A DNA stretch of 42,006 bases, taken from NCBI GenBank assembly GCA_027322215.1, contig DAHVRW010000003.1, positions 1 through 42,006 on the forward strand. The letters are read 5' to 3'. The notes below the pieces were generated by a model. The model worked only from the letters and a program-made list of their open reading frames with translations, did no database searches and was not told the DNA's origin. Made by a program: the position numbers and the translations under genes. The DNA comes from Marinimicrobium sp. (lineage in GTDB: Bacteria; Pseudomonadota; Gammaproteobacteria; Pseudomonadales; Cellvibrionaceae). Numbering within the stretch: the stretch's first letter is position 1; every line of letters begins with the position of its first letter. Below are positions 7,201 through 15,881 of this stretch, piece by piece.

Positions 7201-8352
7201 TTATATATGCCGGGTTACGCGCCGCCTTTCAGTGGCGATGGCCATCAATATGCCGAAGCCCGTCATCAGGGTAACTACCGCGGTCCCCCCTTGGCTGACC
7301 AGTGGCAAAGGCACGCCGACCACCGGCAAGAGACCCGATACCATACCGACGTTAACAAATACGTAAACGAAAAACGTCATGCTCAAACCGCCGGCGAGCA
7401 GACGGCCAAAGCTGTCCTGGGATTTACGAGCGATGGCCATGCCACGGGCGATGATTAATGCATACAAACCCAACAGGATCAGAACGCCCAAAAGACCGAA
7501 CTCTTCGGCCAGCACGGCAATAATAAAGTCGGTGTGCCCCTCGGGTAAGAAGTCCAGTTGTGATTGCGTACCCTGCAGCCAGCCCTTGCCCGAGGTGCCG
7601 CCGGAGCCGATGGCGGTTTTGGACTGGATAATATTCCAGCCGGCGCCCAAACGGTCCGACTCCGGGTCCAGGAGTGTCAGAACACGGCGCTTTTGATAAT
7701 CATGCAGCACAAACTGCCACAGTGGCCAAATGCTTAACAAAACCGCACCGAAGGCGATGGCTATATAACGCCAGGGCAGGCCGGCAAAAAATAACACCAT
7801 CAGACCCGCCGCAGCCACCAGCAACGCCGTGCCCAAATCCGGCTGCCGTGCGATCAACACCGCGGGCACCACCGTCAGCAAAAGAGCCACAACCACATGC
7901 TTGAACCGGGGCGGCAACAGCCGCTGGCCGAAATAAGCGGCAACGGCAATGGGCACCGCCAGCTTCATGAATTCGGAAGGCTGAAAGCGGAATCCGCCAA
8001 TGCTTAGCCAGCGCTGCGCCCCTTTGGCACCCACGCCGATCCACAGCACCAGGAGCACCAACACCGCGCCCACCGCGTAGGCCCAGGGGGCCATCCGGCG
8101 CAACACATGCACGGGCACCTGGGCCGCGGTGAACATGGCGATATAGCCCACAAGAAAATAGATGCCTTGGCGCTGTACCGAACTGGCACTTTGACCGCTG
8201 GCGCTATAGAGCACGATCAGCCCATAAACAGTCACCAACAAAAGTAGAAAAATCAGCGCGAAATCCAGGTGTAGCCGCTGCTGTATGCGCGCTCGGCGCC
8301 GCAGGTCTTGGCCGGTGGTCGGCAGTCGCCGAAGAAAATCCTGGTTGCTCAT
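7201..8352 (-). CDS. rodA: Rod-shape-determining peptidoglycan glycosyltransferase RodA
   Basis: RodA is a SEDS-family polytopic membrane protein that polymerises lipid II during side-wall elongation, in complex with PBP2. The sequence shows about ten hydrophobic segments, the first starting near residue 30 (FALIFLLLLVTVYGLIVLYSAS). Characteristic stretches are GGFRFQPSEFMKLA, LPEGHTDFIIAVLAEEFGLLG and a C-terminal VGVPLPLVSQGGTA. The 383-residue length is normal. Its ATG overlaps the mrdA stop (ATGA), so partner production is probably coupled. Confidence 0.96.
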   Translation of the reverse strand: MSNQDFLRRLPTTGQDLRRRARIQQRLHLDFALIFLLLLVTVYGLIVLYSASGQSASSVQRQGIYFLVGYIAMFTAAQVPVHVLRRMAPWAYAVGAVLVLLVLWIGVGAKGAQRWLSIGGFRFQPSEFMKLAVPIAVAAYFGQRLLPPRFKHVVVALLLTVVPAVLIARQPDLGTALLVAAAGLMVLFFAGLPWRYIAIAFGAVLLSIWPLWQFVLHDYQKRRVLTLLDPESDRLGAGWNIIQSKTAIGSGGTSGKGWLQGTQSQLDFLPEGHTDFIIAVLAEEFGLLGVLILLGLYALIIARGMAIARKSQDSFGRLLAGGLSMTFFVYVFVNVGMVSGLLPVVGVPLPLVSQGGTAVVTLMTGFGILMAIATERRRVTRHI

Positions 8353-10259
8353 CGCGAGCCACCTAATCGCTGGCCACCTATCAGTCCCGCCAACGGCTCT
8401 TGATGAGGGAGCGGCTGCGCGTACTGCTGACGCAGGTACGCATCAAACACTTTGCGCGCGATCGGCGCAGCGACAGTAGCACCCGACTCACCGTTTTCCA
8501 CGATCACCGCCACCGCAATCTGGGGATCATCGGCCGGCGCATAGCCCACAAACAGGGCGTGGTCCCGGTGCCGCTCGTACAACGTATCGGAGTCGTAACT
8601 CTCGCCCTGGGCAATGGCCACCACTTGCGCTGTTCCGGTTTTTCCGCCCATGCGGTAATCCGCTCCCGCCGCTATGCGCCGGGCCGTGCCGCGTTGGCTA
8701 TGCACGGTGTTTTCCATGGCCGAGAGCATAAACTCCCAATGTTTGTCGTCCACTTCCAGATAATCAGCAACAATCGGCGGACGCTCCACGCCGCCCACCG
8801 AACGCACCACCTGTGGCAGCATACGTTTGCCACGGTTGGCGAGGGTGGCGGTGCTGACCGCCAACTGTAACGGGGTGGTCAGTGCGTAACCCTGGCCGAT
8901 GGCCATGTTCAGGTTATCGCCGGGAAACCAGGCGCTGCCCCGTGCGCCCCGTTTCCATTCCCGGGATGGCCAGATGCCGCGCCGCTCCGACGGCAAGTCT
9001 ATGCCCGTCAGCTGCCCCAGGCCGAACCGGCTGCCGAAGCTGTGCATAGCATCCACGCCGAGCCGATGGCCAAGATCGTAATAGTAGACATCACAAGATT
9101 CCACCATGGCCTGCATCATATCCACGCGCGGCCCGTGACCGCTGCGTCGCCAATCCCGGTAAAGTCGGCTGCTGTTCGGTAGCTGGTAGTAGCCGGGGTC
9201 GCGCACCCAGTGCTCGGCATCCACGACATTGTGGTGCAGGCCCGCCAGCCCAATGATCGATTTAATGGTGGATGCGGGCGGGTATTGCCCCTGTAAAAAG
9301 CGGTTGTAAAGGGGCAGATCTTTCGATTGGTTCAACGCGCGATAGTCTGCAAAGCTGATACCGGTCACGAATAGATTGGGGTTGAAGCTGGGCAAACTCA
9401 CGGCGGCTAACACGCCGCCGGTTTTTACATCCAGCGCCACCACCGCGCCGCGCATGCCCTCCAGCGCCTGGGCGGCGGTACGTTGCAGGTTCAAATCCAG
9501 GTGCAGTTCCAAATCCGCGCCGGGTTTCGGGTCCACTCGACTCAGAACCCGCAATATTCGCCCCCGGGCATTCGTCTCCACGTACTGGTTGCCGACCTCG
9601 CCCAGTAATTCCTGCTCGTATTGAGCTTCCAAACCGTTTTTACCGATGGAGTGGGTGCCGCTATACCGACGCAGGTCATCCTCGTCAAAGCGGGCTAAAT
9701 CCGATTGGCTGATGCGCCCCACATAGCCGATGCTGTGGGCGAACAACTCCTGTTGGGGGTAATAGCGCACCAACTGCGCCTCCACCTCTACGCCCTCCAG
9801 AAGAAATTCGTTCACGGCGACACGGGCAATTTCGGCCTCACTGAGCTGGTAGCGCAGAGGCACCGCCTCGAACGGTTTACGCGGCTGTTGCAACTGATCG
9901 TAGAATTTTTCCAGATCGCTGGGGTTTATGTTGACCAATGGTTTGAGGCGTTCGAGGGTGTGGTCCAGGTCAGGGATGCGCTCGGGGACCAATGAAAGGA
10001 TATAGATGGGGCGATTGCCCGCGAGCAGCTCGCCACTGCGATCATAAATTAAACCGCGGGTGGGCGGTATGGGTTGCACGTGTATCCGGTTACGATCTGA
10101 ACGCGTAGCGTAGTCTTGATGATTGATAACCTGCAAGCTGTAATAGCGCGCGATGAGCAGCGCCAACCCCAGGACGACGAATACCCCAGCGATGACCGTG
10201 CGTACGAAGAAAATCCGCTCCTCTCGGTGGTGGTCTTTAAAGCGGTGGGATTCAGACAT
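8349..10259 (-). CDS. mrdA: Penicillin-binding protein 2, peptidoglycan D,D-transpeptidase
   Basis: PBP2 cross-links new peptidoglycan in the elongation complex with RodA. It has one N-terminal transmembrane segment (about residues 18-38). A non-catalytic pedestal region follows, including PPTRGLIYDRSGELLA. The transpeptidase motifs are STIK (S330-K333), SCD (388-390) and KTGT (K540). The 636-residue length is normal. The ATG is preceded by TGAGG at short spacing. Homologues are targets of mecillinam. Confidence 0.97.
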   Translation of the reverse strand: MSESHRFKDHHREERIFFVRTVIAGVFVVLGLALLIARYYSLQVINHQDYATRSDRNRIHVQPIPPTRGLIYDRSGELLAGNRPIYILSLVPERIPDLDHTLERLKPLVNINPSDLEKFYDQLQQPRKPFEAVPLRYQLSEAEIARVAVNEFLLEGVEVEAQLVRYYPQQELFAHSIGYVGRISQSDLARFDEDDLRRYSGTHSIGKNGLEAQYEQELLGEVGNQYVETNARGRILRVLSRVDPKPGADLELHLDLNLQRTAAQALEGMRGAVVALDVKTGGVLAAVSLPSFNPNLFVTGISFADYRALNQSKDLPLYNRFLQGQYPPASTIKSIIGLAGLHHNVVDAEHWVRDPGYYQLPNSSRLYRDWRRSGHGPRVDMMQAMVESCDVYYYDLGHRLGVDAMHSFGSRFGLGQLTGIDLPSERRGIWPSREWKRGARGSAWFPGDNLNMAIGQGYALTTPLQLAVSTATLANRGKRMLPQVVRSVGGVERPPIVADYLEVDDKHWEFMLSAMENTVHSQRGTARRIAAGADYRMGGKTGTAQVVAIAQGESYDSDTLYERHRDHALFVGYAPADDPQIAVAVIVENGESGATVAAPIARKVFDAYLRQQYAQPLPHQEPLAGLIGGQRLGGSR

Positions 10260-10292
10260 CGTGCCTCAGAAAAAAAATACTCATCTTGCGGA

Positions 10293-10313
10293 GGATGCGG
10301 TGACTGCGCATCC
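10293..10313 (-). other. Intergenic hairpin between rlmH and mrdA
   Basis: GGATGCG (10293-10299) and CGCATCC (10307-10313) form a perfect 7-bp stem in the 63-bp gap. On the minus strand a run of eight T residues follows about 13 nt later, too far for a standard intrinsic terminator. It may partly reduce readthrough into mrdA or be a processing signal. Confidence 0.35.
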
Positions 10314-10322
10314 TGTTGTTAT

Positions 10323-10790
10323 TCATTTGTGGTATGGGTGGTTGTTCAGTATCGAATAAGCACGATACAACTGCTCGATCACCACAATACGCACCAACGG
10401 GTGCGGTAGCGTCAGGGGCGAAAGCGACCACTGCAGGTGCGCCGCTGCCCGGCACCGGGGCGCAAGGCCGTCCGGCCCGCCGATCAGTAAACTGTAATTG
10501 GACCCGCTCATACGCCACTGACTGAGCTGCTGCGCCAAGTCCTCAGTGCTCCAGGCGCGGCCGGTCACTTCCAGTGCGACCACGCGGTCGCCCTTACCGA
10601 TCGCGGCCAGCATCGCATCCGCCTCTTTTTCCATGGCTTGTGCGGCGGAGCTGTTCTTGTTGCGCGCCGCTAGCGGCAACTCCACCAGCTCGACAGCCCA
10701 GTCCCGGGGCAGACGCTTAGCGTAGTCTTCGTAGCCAGCGGTTACCCAAGCGGGCATTTTGGTACCGACCGCGATCAGACGAACGCGCAT
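10323..10790 (-). CDS. rlmH: 23S rRNA (pseudouridine1915-N3)-methyltransferase RlmH
   Basis: RlmH is a small SPOUT methyltransferase that methylates pseudouridine 1915 in helix 69 of 23S rRNA on the assembled 70S ribosome. Visible signatures are the N-terminal [14 protein letters not shown], the SAM-binding LLIGGPDGL and the C-terminal trefoil-knot segment [20 protein letters not shown]. The protein ends in the family-typical HPYHK. The 155-residue length is exact for the family. It follows rsfS by about 18 nt, as in many proteobacteria. Confidence 0.97.
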   Translation of the reverse strand: MRVRLIAVGTKMPAWVTAGYEDYAKRLPRDWAVELVELPLAARNKNSSAAQAMEKEADAMLAAIGKGDRVVALEVTGRAWSTEDLAQQLSQWRMSGSNYSLLIGGPDGLAPRCRAAAHLQWSLSPLTLPHPLVRIVVIEQLYRAYSILNNHPYHK

Positions 10791-10808
10791 TAGACCGACG
10801 CCCGCCTA

Positions 10809-11150
10809 TTAGGTTTCACTTCGGGTGCCAGGTTCCATGGACCAGAGTTTTTCCAACTCATAAAAGTCCCGGGTTTGCTGTTGCATCACATGCACCACGG
10901 TATCCCCGAAATCCACCAGCACCCATTCGCCGCCGTCCATACCTTCGACACCAAGCGGGGGGTGCCCCTGCTGTTTGGTTTCCACCACAACACTGTTGGC
11001 CAGGGATTTAACGTGGCGACTGGAAGTGCCAGTGGCAATAATCAGGGTATCCATAATTTGGCTGAGCTCACGCACATCCAATTGAACGATGTCTTTCGCC
11101 TTGAGATCTTCCAGGGCGCCAATAATGATGGGGTTGTTCTCGGAGGTCAT
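10809..11150 (-). CDS. rsfS: Ribosomal silencing factor RsfS
   Basis: RsfS (RsfA/YbeB, DUF143) binds protein L14 on the large subunit and blocks subunit joining under nutrient limitation. The sequence shows the core stretch DLKAKDIVQLDV, then MDTLIIATGTSSRHVKSLA and WVLVDFGDTVVHVM, followed by RDFYELEKLW. The 113-residue length is typical. It lies 99 nt downstream of nadD with no clear terminator between, so cotranscription is likely. Confidence 0.96.
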   Translation of the reverse strand: MTSENNPIIIGALEDLKAKDIVQLDVRELSQIMDTLIIATGTSSRHVKSLANSVVVETKQQGHPPLGVEGMDGGEWVLVDFGDTVVHVMQQQTRDFYELEKLWSMEPGTRSET

Positions 11151-11249
11151 TCATTACCTGCTGATGGTTGGTTAATACCGGATGGCTTTATGACGTTAAG
11201 CTCGAAACAAGCACTCGTCGCCAGCATTTGGGTCGTTAGTATATAGACA

Positions 11250-11900
11250 TTAAGGGCCTGGGCGGGCATATAGCCCTCGCTGCTGGATGAACTGCCAGAC
11301 TGAATCTGGAAGTAAAAACTGCGGCGATTCCCCCGCCCGGATCTGATCCCGAATATCGGTGGCAGAAATTGGCAATAAGCGCAGCGTTTGCACCACGATA
11401 TGACCAGCGGGTTTTTCACCCAGCACCTGGCCATCGGCCTGACAACGGGCAAGGCACTCGGCCACTGGGCCGCTTTCAGGCAGCGCCCAGCCTGGGCGCA
11501 TCACCACGATTAAATGGCCCCAGTCCAGAAGCTCTTGCCAGCGGTGCCAGCGATCGAGCCCGGCGAAGGCGTCACTGCCCACAATCCAGGCGAGACTGGC
11601 TTCAGGCCCCAGCTCTGCGCGCATTTCCGTCAGGGTGTCGACACTATAAGACGGCCCCAGGCGTTCGAACTCACGGGTGTCCAGTTGCAACTGGTCCGAA
11701 GTGCTAAGAGCCAGCTTGAGCATCTCCACCCGCTGTGCGTCGCTCACCTCTGGCGCGTCCCGATGCCCGGGGCGATGGCAGGGCATCAGCCGCAGCTGGT
11801 CCAGTGCCAGCGCCTGCTTCACTTCCAGCGCAAGGCGCAAATGGCCGAAGTGAATCGGGTCGAACGTACCCCCGAACACACCTATTGTGGTGCGCTTCAT
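11250..11900 (-). CDS. nadD: Nicotinate-nucleotide adenylyltransferase
   Basis: NadD joins nicotinate mononucleotide and ATP to form deamido-NAD, the penultimate step of NAD synthesis. The nucleotidyltransferase signature GGTFDPIHFGHL occupies residues 10-21, with the conserved histidines that bind ATP phosphates. The second motif, LPISATDIRDQIRAG, corresponds to the ISSTxIR element. The 216-residue length is normal. It starts 18 nt after proA, and the proA-nadD-rsfS-rlmH order is widespread in gammaproteobacteria. Confidence 0.96.
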   Translation of the reverse strand: MKRTTIGVFGGTFDPIHFGHLRLALEVKQALALDQLRLMPCHRPGHRDAPEVSDAQRVEMLKLALSTSDQLQLDTREFERLGPSYSVDTLTEMRAELGPEASLAWIVGSDAFAGLDRWHRWQELLDWGHLIVVMRPGWALPESGPVAECLARCQADGQVLGEKPAGHIVVQTLRLLPISATDIRDQIRAGESPQFLLPDSVWQFIQQRGLYARPGP

Positions 11901-11918
11901 AGCGCCACCTCTGCAGCG

Positions 11919-13184
11919 CTAGACACGCACCTCACCATCGCCCAGGACAATCCACTTCTGGGACGTTAACCCTTCCAGCCCGACAGGGCCGCGGGCATGC
12001 AGTTTATCCGTGGAGATGCCGATCTCGGCGCCCAGGCCATATTCGAAACCGTCGGCAAAGCGCGTGGAGGCATTGACCATCACCGATGCCGAATCCACTT
12101 CGTTCAAAAACCGCCGTGCCCGAGTGTAATTCTCGGTAACGATCGATTCGGTATGCTGGGAGCTGTACTGCTGAATGTGAGCCATGGCCTGCTCTATCCC
12201 GTCAACAATTCGGATGGAGAGGATCGGAGCCAGGTACTCGCTACCCCAATCCTCCTCCGTTGCGGGCTGCGCGGCGACCAAGGCACAGGTGCGCTCGCAA
12301 CCGCGCAACTCGACACCGGCCGCAACGTAGGCGTCAGCCAGGCGCGGCAGAATCTGCTCGGCCACCGACCCATCGATCAACAAAGTTTCCATCGCGTTGC
12401 ACACCCCGTAGCGATGGGTTTTGGCGTTCACGGCGATATTGAACGCTTTATCCAGATCGGCCTCGGCATCGATGTATACGTGGCAAATGCCGTCCAGGTG
12501 TTTGATTACCGGCACCCGGGCCTCGCGACTAACCCGCTCCACCAAGCCTTTGCCCCCGCGAGGCACAATCACATCCACATACTCGGGCATAGTGATCAGC
12601 TCGCCCACGGCGGCCCGGTCCGTGGTTTTAATGACTTGCACCGCCTCAGCCGGTAAGCCGGCCCGCTGCAAACCTTCAGCAATACAAGCGGCAATGGCCG
12701 TATTGGAGTGAATGGATTCGCTCCCGCCACGTAAAATGGCCGCGTTGCCGGATTTCAGGCACAGACTGGCGGCATCGATGGTTACGTTCGGCCGGGACTC
12801 ATAGATAATGCCGATCACCCCCAGAGGCACACGCATCTTGCCCACCTGAATACCGCTGGGCCGATAATTGAGATCGGTAATGGCGCCACAGGGGTCGGGC
12901 AGCGCCGCCACTTGGCGCAGCCCCTCGATCATCCCGTCGATGGTTGAGGGTTTGAGCTCCAGCCGATCCAGTAACGCATCGTCCAGACCCCGGGCCCGGC
13001 CCGCATCCAGATCTTTCTGGTTTTCCGCAGCCAGCGTGCTGCGCGCGCTTTCCAGCGCATCGGCGATGGCCAGCAGTGCCCGGTTCTTGAGCTCAGTGGA
13101 TGCCGCGGCGACCACGCGCGCTGCGGCCCGCGCCTGGCGGCCGACCTCGGCCATCTCTGTTTTGATATCAGATATTTCAGACAT
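11919..13184 (-). CDS. proA: Gamma-glutamyl phosphate reductase
   Basis: ProA reduces L-glutamyl 5-phosphate to glutamate semialdehyde with NADPH, the second step of proline synthesis. It belongs to the aldehyde dehydrogenase superfamily. The catalytic cysteine is C262 in [13 protein letters not shown], and the cofactor region includes [18 protein letters not shown] and [11 protein letters not shown]. The C-terminal [13 protein letters not shown] motif is diagnostic. The 421-residue length is normal. It is the first gene of the twelve-gene minus-strand cluster. The ATG has no strong Shine-Dalgarno sequence. Confidence 0.96.
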   Translation of the reverse strand: MSEISDIKTEMAEVGRQARAAARVVAAASTELKNRALLAIADALESARSTLAAENQKDLDAGRARGLDDALLDRLELKPSTIDGMIEGLRQVAALPDPCGAITDLNYRPSGIQVGKMRVPLGVIGIIYESRPNVTIDAASLCLKSGNAAILRGGSESIHSNTAIAACIAEGLQRAGLPAEAVQVIKTTDRAAVGELITMPEYVDVIVPRGGKGLVERVSREARVPVIKHLDGICHVYIDAEADLDKAFNIAVNAKTHRYGVCNAMETLLIDGSVAEQILPRLADAYVAAGVELRGCERTCALVAAQPATEEDWGSEYLAPILSIRIVDGIEQAMAHIQQYSSQHTESIVTENYTRARRFLNEVDSASVMVNASTRFADGFEYGLGAEIGISTDKLHARGPVGLEGLTSQKWIVLGDGEVRV

Positions 13185-13220
13185 AGGGACAAACCGCTTA
13201 ATTTAGGTATATTTACGTCG

Positions 13221-13226
13221 ATTATA
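13221..13226 (-). promoter_or_regulatory. Probable -10 element of the proA promoter
   Basis: On the minus strand a perfect TATAAT (13226-13221) lies about 37 nt before the proA start codon. The -35 position 17 nt upstream reads CCAAAA, a poor match, so either the promoter is weak or an activator helps. It is probably the head promoter for the proA-lipA run. Confidence 0.4.
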
Positions 13227-13285
13227 CCCTGATTTGGGGGAGGTTTTGGCCCCGATCGAGGCCATGACGGAAAAAACGGTCGACC

Positions 13286-13318
13286 TTCAGTCAGGGTTCA
13301 GTTTGGCGGGGCTATTAT
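13286..13318 (+). promoter_or_regulatory. Candidate response-regulator direct repeat and -10 element
   Basis: TTCAG occurs at 13286-13290 and again at 13297-13301, a direct repeat with the 11-bp period usual for OmpR/PhoP-type dimers. A TATTAT hexamer follows at 13313-13318, 11 nt after the second half-site, where no normal -35 is visible. This spacing resembles PhoP-activated promoters of enteric bacteria. The genes downstream encode an OmpR-family regulator and its kinase, so autoregulation is the natural inference. No binding data support it. Confidence 0.4.
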
Positions 13319-13474
13319 CTATGTATGTATCTGGGTATGGCTGAGGTCGGGATGCGGCTGAAATGATCGGCCGGGCCAGCTCCGGCTCGCCCCAGCTGTA
13401 AACGGGGCCCAGACACGCTATGCTTAACCCGCGCCTACTGTGGCGCCGACGATATTCTCTGGATCGAATCTACT

Positions 13475-13789
13475 ATGCCCTCACGCCGCACCTTTTGCAC
13501 CCAGCTGCTGAGCGCCCTGCTGCTTGCCGCTGCGGCGGGGCCGGGCGCACCTCTAACCCACGCGCAGCCAGCCTCCACCCCAAACCAGAATGCTCGGGCG
13601 GCCAGCTCCCAGGTCACCGCCGCCGGCGCGGCGGAAATCGTGCGCCAGCAGTACGGAGGGCGAATTATGGACGTACAGACACGCCAGCGTGACGGGCGGA
13701 TCATCTATCAGGTTCGTGTTCTGCAGGACGACGGCCGTATGCGCACGATCAATGTCGATGGCCAATCTGGAAAGATCAGTAACCGGTAA
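13475..13789 (+). CDS. Small secreted PepSY-domain protein
   Basis: The 104-residue protein has an N-terminal export signal (residues 1-31, ending near THAQPA) and a single PepSY domain at about 45-104. Key stretches are EIVRQQYGGRIMDVQT, IYQVRVLQDDGRMRTI and VDGQSGKI. PepSY proteins are periplasmic and often sit beside two-component genes; some are thought to modulate proteases or sensors. The signal contains SRRTFCTQLL, which resembles a Tat motif, although the Sec route is also possible. It is 15 nt upstream of the regulator gene, so a shared transcript is very likely. The Shine-Dalgarno sequence is weak. Confidence 0.85.
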   Translation: MPSRRTFCTQLLSALLLAAAAGPGAPLTHAQPASTPNQNARAASSQVTAAGAAEIVRQQYGGRIMDVQTRQRDGRIIYQVRVLQDDGRMRTINVDGQSGKISNR

Positions 13790-13804
13790 GCGAGGAGCGA
13801 AACT

Positions 13805-14494
13805 GTGCGCATCCTGGTGGTAGAAGATGAGCCCGCGCTCAGAGAGCAAATACATACCCTACTGCGCGCCGAACACTATGCCTGCGACTTGGCCGCTGAC
13901 GGCCGTGAAGGGTTATTTTTGGGGCAGGAGTACGAGTATGACCTGGCCATTATCGATTTGGGCCTGCCGCTAATGGACGGTGAGGACCTTATTCGGGAGC
14001 TGCGCGCCACACAGCGCCACTACCCAATTCTGGTTCTGACCGCCCGCAGCGCATGGCAAGACAAGGTCTCGGGCCTGGAGGCGGGGGCCGACGATTATCT
14101 GACCAAACCTTTTCACCCAGAAGAACTGCGCGCGCGTATCAACGCGTTGGTGCGTCGGGCCAGTGGCCATGCCACGCCAGTGCTGCAATACGGGCCTTTG
14201 CGCATCGACACCAGCGCCAGGCACGTGAGCATGCACGGCGAAACGGTGGAGCTGACCGGCTACGAATACAACACCCTGGCCTATCTGGCACTCAATGCGG
14301 GCAAGACGGTGTCCAAATCGGAGCTGACCGAACACTTGTACGCACAGGATTTTGACCGGGACAGCAACGTTATTGAGGTGTTTATCGGTCGTCTGCGCAA
14401 AAAGCTCGACCCGCAGGGTCAACAAAACCTGATCAGTACCCAGCGCGGGCTGGGCTACCGGTTCAACCCACCCGCCGAGGCGGCCTCGCCCTGA
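13805..14494 (+). CDS. OmpR/PhoP-family response regulator
   Basis: The receiver domain (residues 1-115) has the acidic pair in VVEDEP, the phosphorylated aspartate D51 in IIDLGLPLMDG, the conserved threonine in LVLTAR and the lysine in DYLTKPF. A winged-helix OmpR/PhoB DNA-binding domain follows (about 130-225), ending RGLGYRFNPP. The start is a GTG with GCGAGGAG at good spacing. The stop overlaps the kinase start by one base (TGATG). Sequence and partner suggest a PhoP-like regulator, but the signal and targets are not known. Confidence 0.93.
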   Translation: MRILVVEDEPALREQIHTLLRAEHYACDLAADGREGLFLGQEYEYDLAIIDLGLPLMDGEDLIRELRATQRHYPILVLTARSAWQDKVSGLEAGADDYLTKPFHPEELRARINALVRRASGHATPVLQYGPLRIDTSARHVSMHGETVELTGYEYNTLAYLALNAGKTVSKSELTEHLYAQDFDRDSNVIEVFIGRLRKKLDPQGQQNLISTQRGLGYRFNPPAEAASP

Positions 14495-15855
14495 TGGCCT
14501 GGTCCCTGTCGACCCGGCTACTGCTGGCTTCTGCCCTGGTGCTGCCCACGTTCTTAGGGCTTACCGGTGTGCTTCTGGACCAAGCCTTCCAGCGCAGTCT
14601 GCACGCCGCTGCTGAGGCCCGGCTGCAGAGCCACGTCTACCTGCTATTTAGTGTGGCCACGCTGGACGAAGAATCCGGCCAAATACGCATGCCCGCCACG
14701 TTAATGGAGCCGGATTTTGAGCCCCTGAACTCCGGTCTGTATGCCTTTATTTACGATGACGTGGGGGTACCCGTGTGGCGCTCCAACTCGGCTCAGCTGC
14801 TCACCCCACCACCGTGGGAAACGCTAGCACCACACTCGCAGCCGGGGGAGTTTACGCTGGAAACAGCCCCATTCGGCGGCAAACCCCACTGGCGCGCCCA
14901 TTATGATGTGATTTGGGAAACCGAAAACGGGAATGAGCACCCCTTTCGCTTCGCGGTGTGGCGCGACCAAAACAGTTATGCCGCCGAACTTGCCGCCTAC
15001 CGAAGTCACCTCTGGCATTGGCTGGGCGCCTCAGCTTTGCTGTTGCTGATCGCCCAGAGCGCGATTTTGCGTTGGGGATTGCGGCCGCTGCGCCAACTCG
15101 CCACCGAACTGAAAACCATGCGCAGCGGCGCAAGTACGCGCATTCAGGGGCGCCACCCGCGGGAGTTGCAGCCGGTTGCCGACAATTTAAACCAAGTGCT
15201 GGACCGGGAGCAGGCATTGCGCCAGCGTTATCGGGACAGCCTGAGTAACTTAGCTCACAGCCTCAAAACACCCCTGGCGGTAGTGCAGGCCCGGCTGGAC
15301 GATGCGCCCATGGACACCGAGCTGCGCCGTGCGCTGAACGAGCACCTGGAACGCATGAGCCAGATCGTGTCGTATCAGCTTCAGCGTGCGGTCTCGGGCC
15401 AGCAGCAAGGCCTCTATCAGCGCACGGCCCTAACCCCCGTGGTGCACCGGCTGTTTAGCGCTCTTCACAAGGTTTACAGGGATAAGGCCATTCACAGCCA
15501 CAGTGACTTGCAACGAGACGCTTACTTCCCCGGCGACGAACAGGATTTACTGGAGTTGCTGGGTAACTTGCTGGACAACGGGTTCAAGTACGGACGAACG
15601 CAGGTATCGGTGAGTGCCAAAACCGTTGGGAATGCCATGACCTTATACGTCGACGACGACGGTCCCGGCATCGCCCCCGAAAATCGAGACGCTGTGCTTC
15701 AACGAGGCACCCGCCTGGATCGGCTACAGCCAGGCCAAGGCATAGGCCTGGCCGTTAGCGCCGACATCGTCGCCAGTTATGGCGGCCATCTGCGCATCGA
15801 CTCATCGCCTCTCGGTGGCGCACGCTTTGAGGTGGTAATACCAACGCTACTGTGA
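14494..15855 (+). CDS. PhoQ-like sensor histidine kinase
   Basis: The kinase has two transmembrane segments (about residues 7-28 and 173-192) flanking a periplasmic domain of about 145 residues with the stretch SGLYAFIYDDVGVPVWRS. A short HAMP region follows. The H-box is SNLAHSLKTPLAVVQ (H255), the N-box LLGNLLDNGFKYG, the G1 box VDDDGPGI and the G2 box GQGIGLAVS. The architecture and periplasmic sequence resemble PhoQ-type sensors of pseudomonads and xanthomonads, hence the name by similarity only. The 26-bp gap to convergent galE holds only a weak 5-bp hairpin. Confidence 0.92.
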   Translation: MAWSLSTRLLLASALVLPTFLGLTGVLLDQAFQRSLHAAAEARLQSHVYLLFSVATLDEESGQIRMPATLMEPDFEPLNSGLYAFIYDDVGVPVWRSNSAQLLTPPPWETLAPHSQPGEFTLETAPFGGKPHWRAHYDVIWETENGNEHPFRFAVWRDQNSYAAELAAYRSHLWHWLGASALLLLIAQSAILRWGLRPLRQLATELKTMRSGASTRIQGRHPRELQPVADNLNQVLDREQALRQRYRDSLSNLAHSLKTPLAVVQARLDDAPMDTELRRALNEHLERMSQIVSYQLQRAVSGQQQGLYQRTALTPVVHRLFSALHKVYRDKAIHSHSDLQRDAYFPGDEQDLLELLGNLLDNGFKYGRTQVSVSAKTVGNAMTLYVDDDGPGIAPENRDAVLQRGTRLDRLQPGQGIGLAVSADIVASYGGHLRIDSSPLGGARFEVVIPTLL

Positions 15856-15881
15856 GTCGCGCTGGGGCCAATGAATCCAGC

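Noticed and set aside
15856-15881. GCTGG/CCAGC hairpin between the kinase gene and galE as a terminator.
   Set aside because: The stem is only 5 bp with a long loop and no T-tract on either strand.
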